Source of the DNA: Alphaproteobacteria bacterium
GTDB taxonomy: Bacteria; Pseudomonadota; Alphaproteobacteria; Micropepsales; Micropepsaceae
Length of the DNA: 64,000 nucleotides
Direction of reading: 5' to 3'
NCBI GenBank assembly: GCA_947473475.1
Contig: CANJBZ010000013.1
Location: forward strand, 27,599 to 91,598
Shown: in pieces, positions 61,755 through 64,000 of the stretch
Layout of the letters: each line of letters begins with the position of its first letter
How positions within the stretch are numbered: position 1 is the stretch's first letter
The notes under the pieces: generated by a model
Database searches by the model: none
The model's input: only the letters and a program-made list of their open reading frames with translations
What the model was told of the DNA's origin: nothing
Made by a program: the position numbers and the translations under genes

Positions 61755-62824
61755 CGATCTCCGAAGACACCATCAAGAACGCCGTTCTGCGATACCACCG
61801 TGAGTACGACAGATATCTGAAGCTCTCCGCGCGCGTCGCGGAGATATGCAGGTTTGAGATCGTCGAGGGCAACGCAATCCGAGCCCAGGTCACGTTCCGC
61901 GCGAAGAGTCCCAAGAGCCTGGAAGGAAAGCTCCGACGCTTCGCGGCGTCTGGGAAGAAGGACCTGCCGAGCGTGCAGTCCGTGTTTGATGCGGTTCGCG
62001 ATCTCGCCGCCGTCCGCATTGCGACCTACGAGCAGCGGCACGAGGATCAGATCGTCCAGTTAGTTTGCAAGCGGTTCGTGGAATTGAAGGGCGCGACGCC
62101 CTCCAGCGAACGCAAGGACAAGAACGCCGCAGATAACAGCAATTTCTATCGGGCCACCCACGTCGAGGCCTTCTTGCCAGAGGCGGATGTGATCGGCACT
62201 TACGCCAACGTCTCGGACGTGCCGTGCGAAATCCAAGTCTGCAGCATGATGGCGCATGTCTGGAACGAGATCGAGCACGACCTCGGTTACAAGCCACTGA
62301 CCGGTTCGCTCTCCGAGCAGGAGCGTAGTCTCCTTATGTCGTTGGGCTTCGCGGTTCGGCAGGGCGACATCACGATCGGAAATCTCTTTGCGGAGACCGA
62401 ACGGCGGCAGCGAGAACATGGCGGGATTTTCACTGACGTCTATGACTTTGTCGCTCGTGTGCGAGGTTGGTTCCCAGACATCGACTTTGGGCGAAACGCC
62501 GGCCCGCTTTATGAGGCGCTACAACCCGTTCGACTCGTTTCGCCTGAAAGCATCCGTAAGCTGATCGCCGTACCTGAGCCGATGACGGCGGCGGCGCAGA
62601 GCGCGCTAGACGAATTCTCGGCGCAACTGGCTGCCAAGGGCGATGGACGGTTCTCATTGGATCGTGACTCGTCCGATCTCCTGCTCGTCCTGCTGTTGCC
62701 AAAGGTCGCCAATTACATGGTGTCGTCATCCGGCGATGCGGTTTCCGACGGTGTCGCGCGTCTGCGCTGGTTTGCCGCCCGCTTTCAAGAGCTCTCCAAG
62801 GTGGAAAGCGGAGGTCTCAGCTGA
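61751..62824 (+). CDS. RelA/SpoT-domain protein inserted in the BREX operon
   Basis: A 357-residue protein with a full RSH synthetase-like domain in residues about 40-185: the ATP/GTP-binding segment RAKSPKSLEGKLRR (50-63), the Mg-binding aspartate D84 in VRDLAAVRI, YRATHVEAFLP with H137, and EIQV...WNEIEHDLGYK (160-181) with E160 and Q162. No HD hydrolase, TGS or ACT domain is present. The C-terminal 170 residues are helical and unassigned. GTG 61751 (GGAGG upstream) overlaps the pglX stop; the stop overlaps pglZ. Probable product: (p)ppGpp, (p)ppApp or tRNA pyrophosphorylation, as in small alarmone synthetases and toxSAS toxins. Confidence 0.85.
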   Translation: MTISEDTIKNAVLRYHREYDRYLKLSARVAEICRFEIVEGNAIRAQVTFRAKSPKSLEGKLRRFAASGKKDLPSVQSVFDAVRDLAAVRIATYEQRHEDQIVQLVCKRFVELKGATPSSERKDKNAADNSNFYRATHVEAFLPEADVIGTYANVSDVPCEIQVCSMMAHVWNEIEHDLGYKPLTGSLSEQERSLLMSLGFAVRQGDITIGNLFAETERRQREHGGIFTDVYDFVARVRGWFPDIDFGRNAGPLYEALQPVRLVSPESIRKLIAVPEPMTAAAQSALDEFSAQLAAKGDGRFSLDRDSSDLLLVLLLPKVANYMVSSSGDAVSDGVARLRWFAARFQELSKVESGGLS

Positions 62825-64000
62825 TGCACCCCTTGTATGAATATATCGCGAAGCAGCTCGCCGAGCGGCTCAAAGCCCGAAAGGTGGTTGTTTGGTACGA
62901 CGTTCGCCGCGAATTCGCGCCCTTTATAGCTGAATTGCGCGGCGGCGCGCGGACGACCGACGAGGCGGTGCCCGTGACCGTCAGCGGCACGGCGGCCCGA
63001 CTGACGGAATATGACGGCTCGATGTTCGAGCTTCGCACGGTCGTGGAGCCCTTCGTCTGTGGGGATGCCCCGACCGAGTGCATGATCGTTTATCTGCCGG
63101 GCTGTGAGCGTGATCGCCAGGGCTCGGTGCTGATGGAACTCGAAAAGGCCGGGGATTGCTATGAGCCCCAGCTGAAGCGGCTCGCGCGCAATGTGCTGCG
63201 CCAGCGCTACACCGACGGCGTGATTGACGAGATGCTGGCTCCGCAGCGGGTTTCCTATGAGGACCTCGCGCGTGCATCGTCGGACACGTCTTCGACCGAA
63301 CCGCCATCGGTTTTGAAATTGATCTTCCACAGCATGTCTGGGAACGAGGGGATCATCGCTGCGTGGCTCGCGAGTTCGGAGCGCGATGCTGAGATCGAGG
63401 CCAAAGAGGCGACCCGCGAGCTGGTGAAGCTGGTGCGTTCGAAGCTTGGGCTGGAACTCCCTGACGACGCCGCACTGCCGAAGCTGCGATCCATCACCCT
63501 TCGGTATGGCCTGGCAGGCGAATTCAGATGCGATCTCAGCGGCGCTCCACCTTCGGTTCTTGACGCCATCCCATCGCCGAAGACCAAGGATGAGGAAGCG
63601 GCGGTTCGGGAGCTCGCCCATCAACTTCGCTCGAAGTTCGCCGATGTCTATCCCGAGATGGCTGATCGCGTGGAGGCCGAGCTGGGGCTTCGCGACGCCG
63701 CCGTCCCCGCCGGCACGCTCGGGTCGATCGACACGTTTCGATTCGAGGAACGGGTGCTGCTGGCCCATTGCGGGGACCTGGTCGCGGCGAAGAAGTTCGA
63801 CGAGGCGCTCGAAATCATCGGGCAACGGGAACACAGCTTCTGGCTGGATCGTGATGTGGGGCGCAAGGCCCAGTGGGAGGCCTGTCGTCGGATGGCTGAG
63901 CTGGGAAGCCTCGGCGCGACGGTGCGGGCGGCGGTTGGGAAATCGGGCGGCGATGCCAATGCGTGGATTGGCGCCTACGCGGCCAAAGACGGTTGGTTCA
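62824..64000 (+). CDS. pglZ: PglZ (BrxZ) BREX alkaline-phosphatase-fold protein, partial
   Basis: The first 392 residues of PglZ, cut by the window edge. The start MHPLYEYIAKQLAERLKARK followed by VVVWYDVRREFAPF is the conserved PglZ N-terminus, and EYDGSMFELR and YLPGCERDRQGSVLMELEKA follow the family pattern. The phosphatase-type PglZ domain itself lies beyond the edge. The ATG shares one base with the stop of the RSH gene (TGATG). In a type 6 locus brxD and brxHI would follow. Confidence 0.88.
   Translation, partial: MHPLYEYIAKQLAERLKARKVVVWYDVRREFAPFIAELRGGARTTDEAVPVTVSGTAARLTEYDGSMFELRTVVEPFVCGDAPTECMIVYLPGCERDRQGSVLMELEKAGDCYEPQLKRLARNVLRQRYTDGVIDEMLAPQRVSYEDLARASSDTSSTEPPSVLKLIFHSMSGNEGIIAAWLASSERDAEIEAKEATRELVKLVRSKLGLELPDDAALPKLRSITLRYGLAGEFRCDLSGAPPSVLDAIPSPKTKDEEAAVRELAHQLRSKFADVYPEMADRVEAELGLRDAAVPAGTLGSIDTFRFEERVLLAHCGDLVAAKKFDEALEIIGQREHSFWLDRDVGRKAQWEACRRMAELGSLGATVRAAVGKSGGDANAWIGAYAAKDGWF

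Noticed and set aside
52399..64000. Classification as type 1 BREX
   Set aside because: Type 1 lacks a gene like the first one here and ends with brxL after pglZ; the brxE-first order fits type 6 better. The right edge hides the deciding genes.

Overview
The window reads as chromosomal DNA of an alphaproteobacterium with roughly 60% G+C. The support is a conserved rpoN-hpf-ptsN block beside lptB-lptA-lptC-kdsD-rnd, an Hsp20-DUF1150 pair, a PabB-PabC fusion, and three families of short palindromic intergenic repeats of the kind common in Rhizobiales, Caulobacterales and relatives. A Micropepsaceae/Rhizomicrobium-like host is possible but is only a guess. I found no rRNA, tRNA, CRISPR array or complete IS element.

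Layout. 0-11 kb: HtrA protease, LysR regulator, small envelope proteins, a TonB receptor, a run of very small genes including an RMF-like protein in a three-gene operon, SYLF and RcnB/glycine-zipper periplasmic proteins, and a LpqC-type esterase. 11-20 kb: an orphan ThDP enzyme, glnS, then a copper operon (Met/His-rich Spy-like protein, CsoR, outer-membrane protein, CopC, CopD) with two candidate CsoR operators, and a YVTN beta-propeller protein. 20-26 kb: folD with a sulfopyruvate-decarboxylase-like alpha/beta pair and a deacetylase, facing an SDR, SuyA/SuyB-like lyase subunits and a ComC-like dehydrogenase. This arrangement would fit sulfolactate-type C3-sulfonate metabolism. 26-36 kb: nagA and murQ (amino-sugar recycling), pirin, LysR/azoreductase, a TsdA-like thiosulfate dehydrogenase coupled to a TauE/SafE exporter, pabBC, and hsp20-DUF1150. 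36-44 kb: an MFS transporter, ptsN, a shortened hpf, rpoN, the LPS-transport genes, kdsD and rnd.

44-52 kb is a scarred accessory zone. A GntR regulator with a perfect 12-bp operator lies next to an NTF2-like gene. A LivK-type binding-protein gene and a TonB-receptor gene, both missing their 3' parts, meet tail to tail at one junction. A 713-codon open frame is a mosaic of HsdR, phage and IS21-like pieces run into a complete GT4 glycosyltransferase. A second HsdR scrap and an orphan Phd-like antitoxin lie just upstream.

52.4 kb to the right edge is the most interesting part: a tightly overlapping BREX phage-defence operon, brxE-brxA-brxB-brxC-pglX-[RelA/SpoT-domain gene]-pglZ, with pglZ cut by the window end. 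The order is type-6-like. A complete RSH-type nucleotide pyrophosphokinase domain protein is inserted between pglX and pglZ by stop/start overlaps on both sides. This suggests a BREX variant carrying a (p)ppGpp-like or toxSAS-like effector. The decayed type I restriction gene beside it suggests that this locus has hosted successive defence systems.
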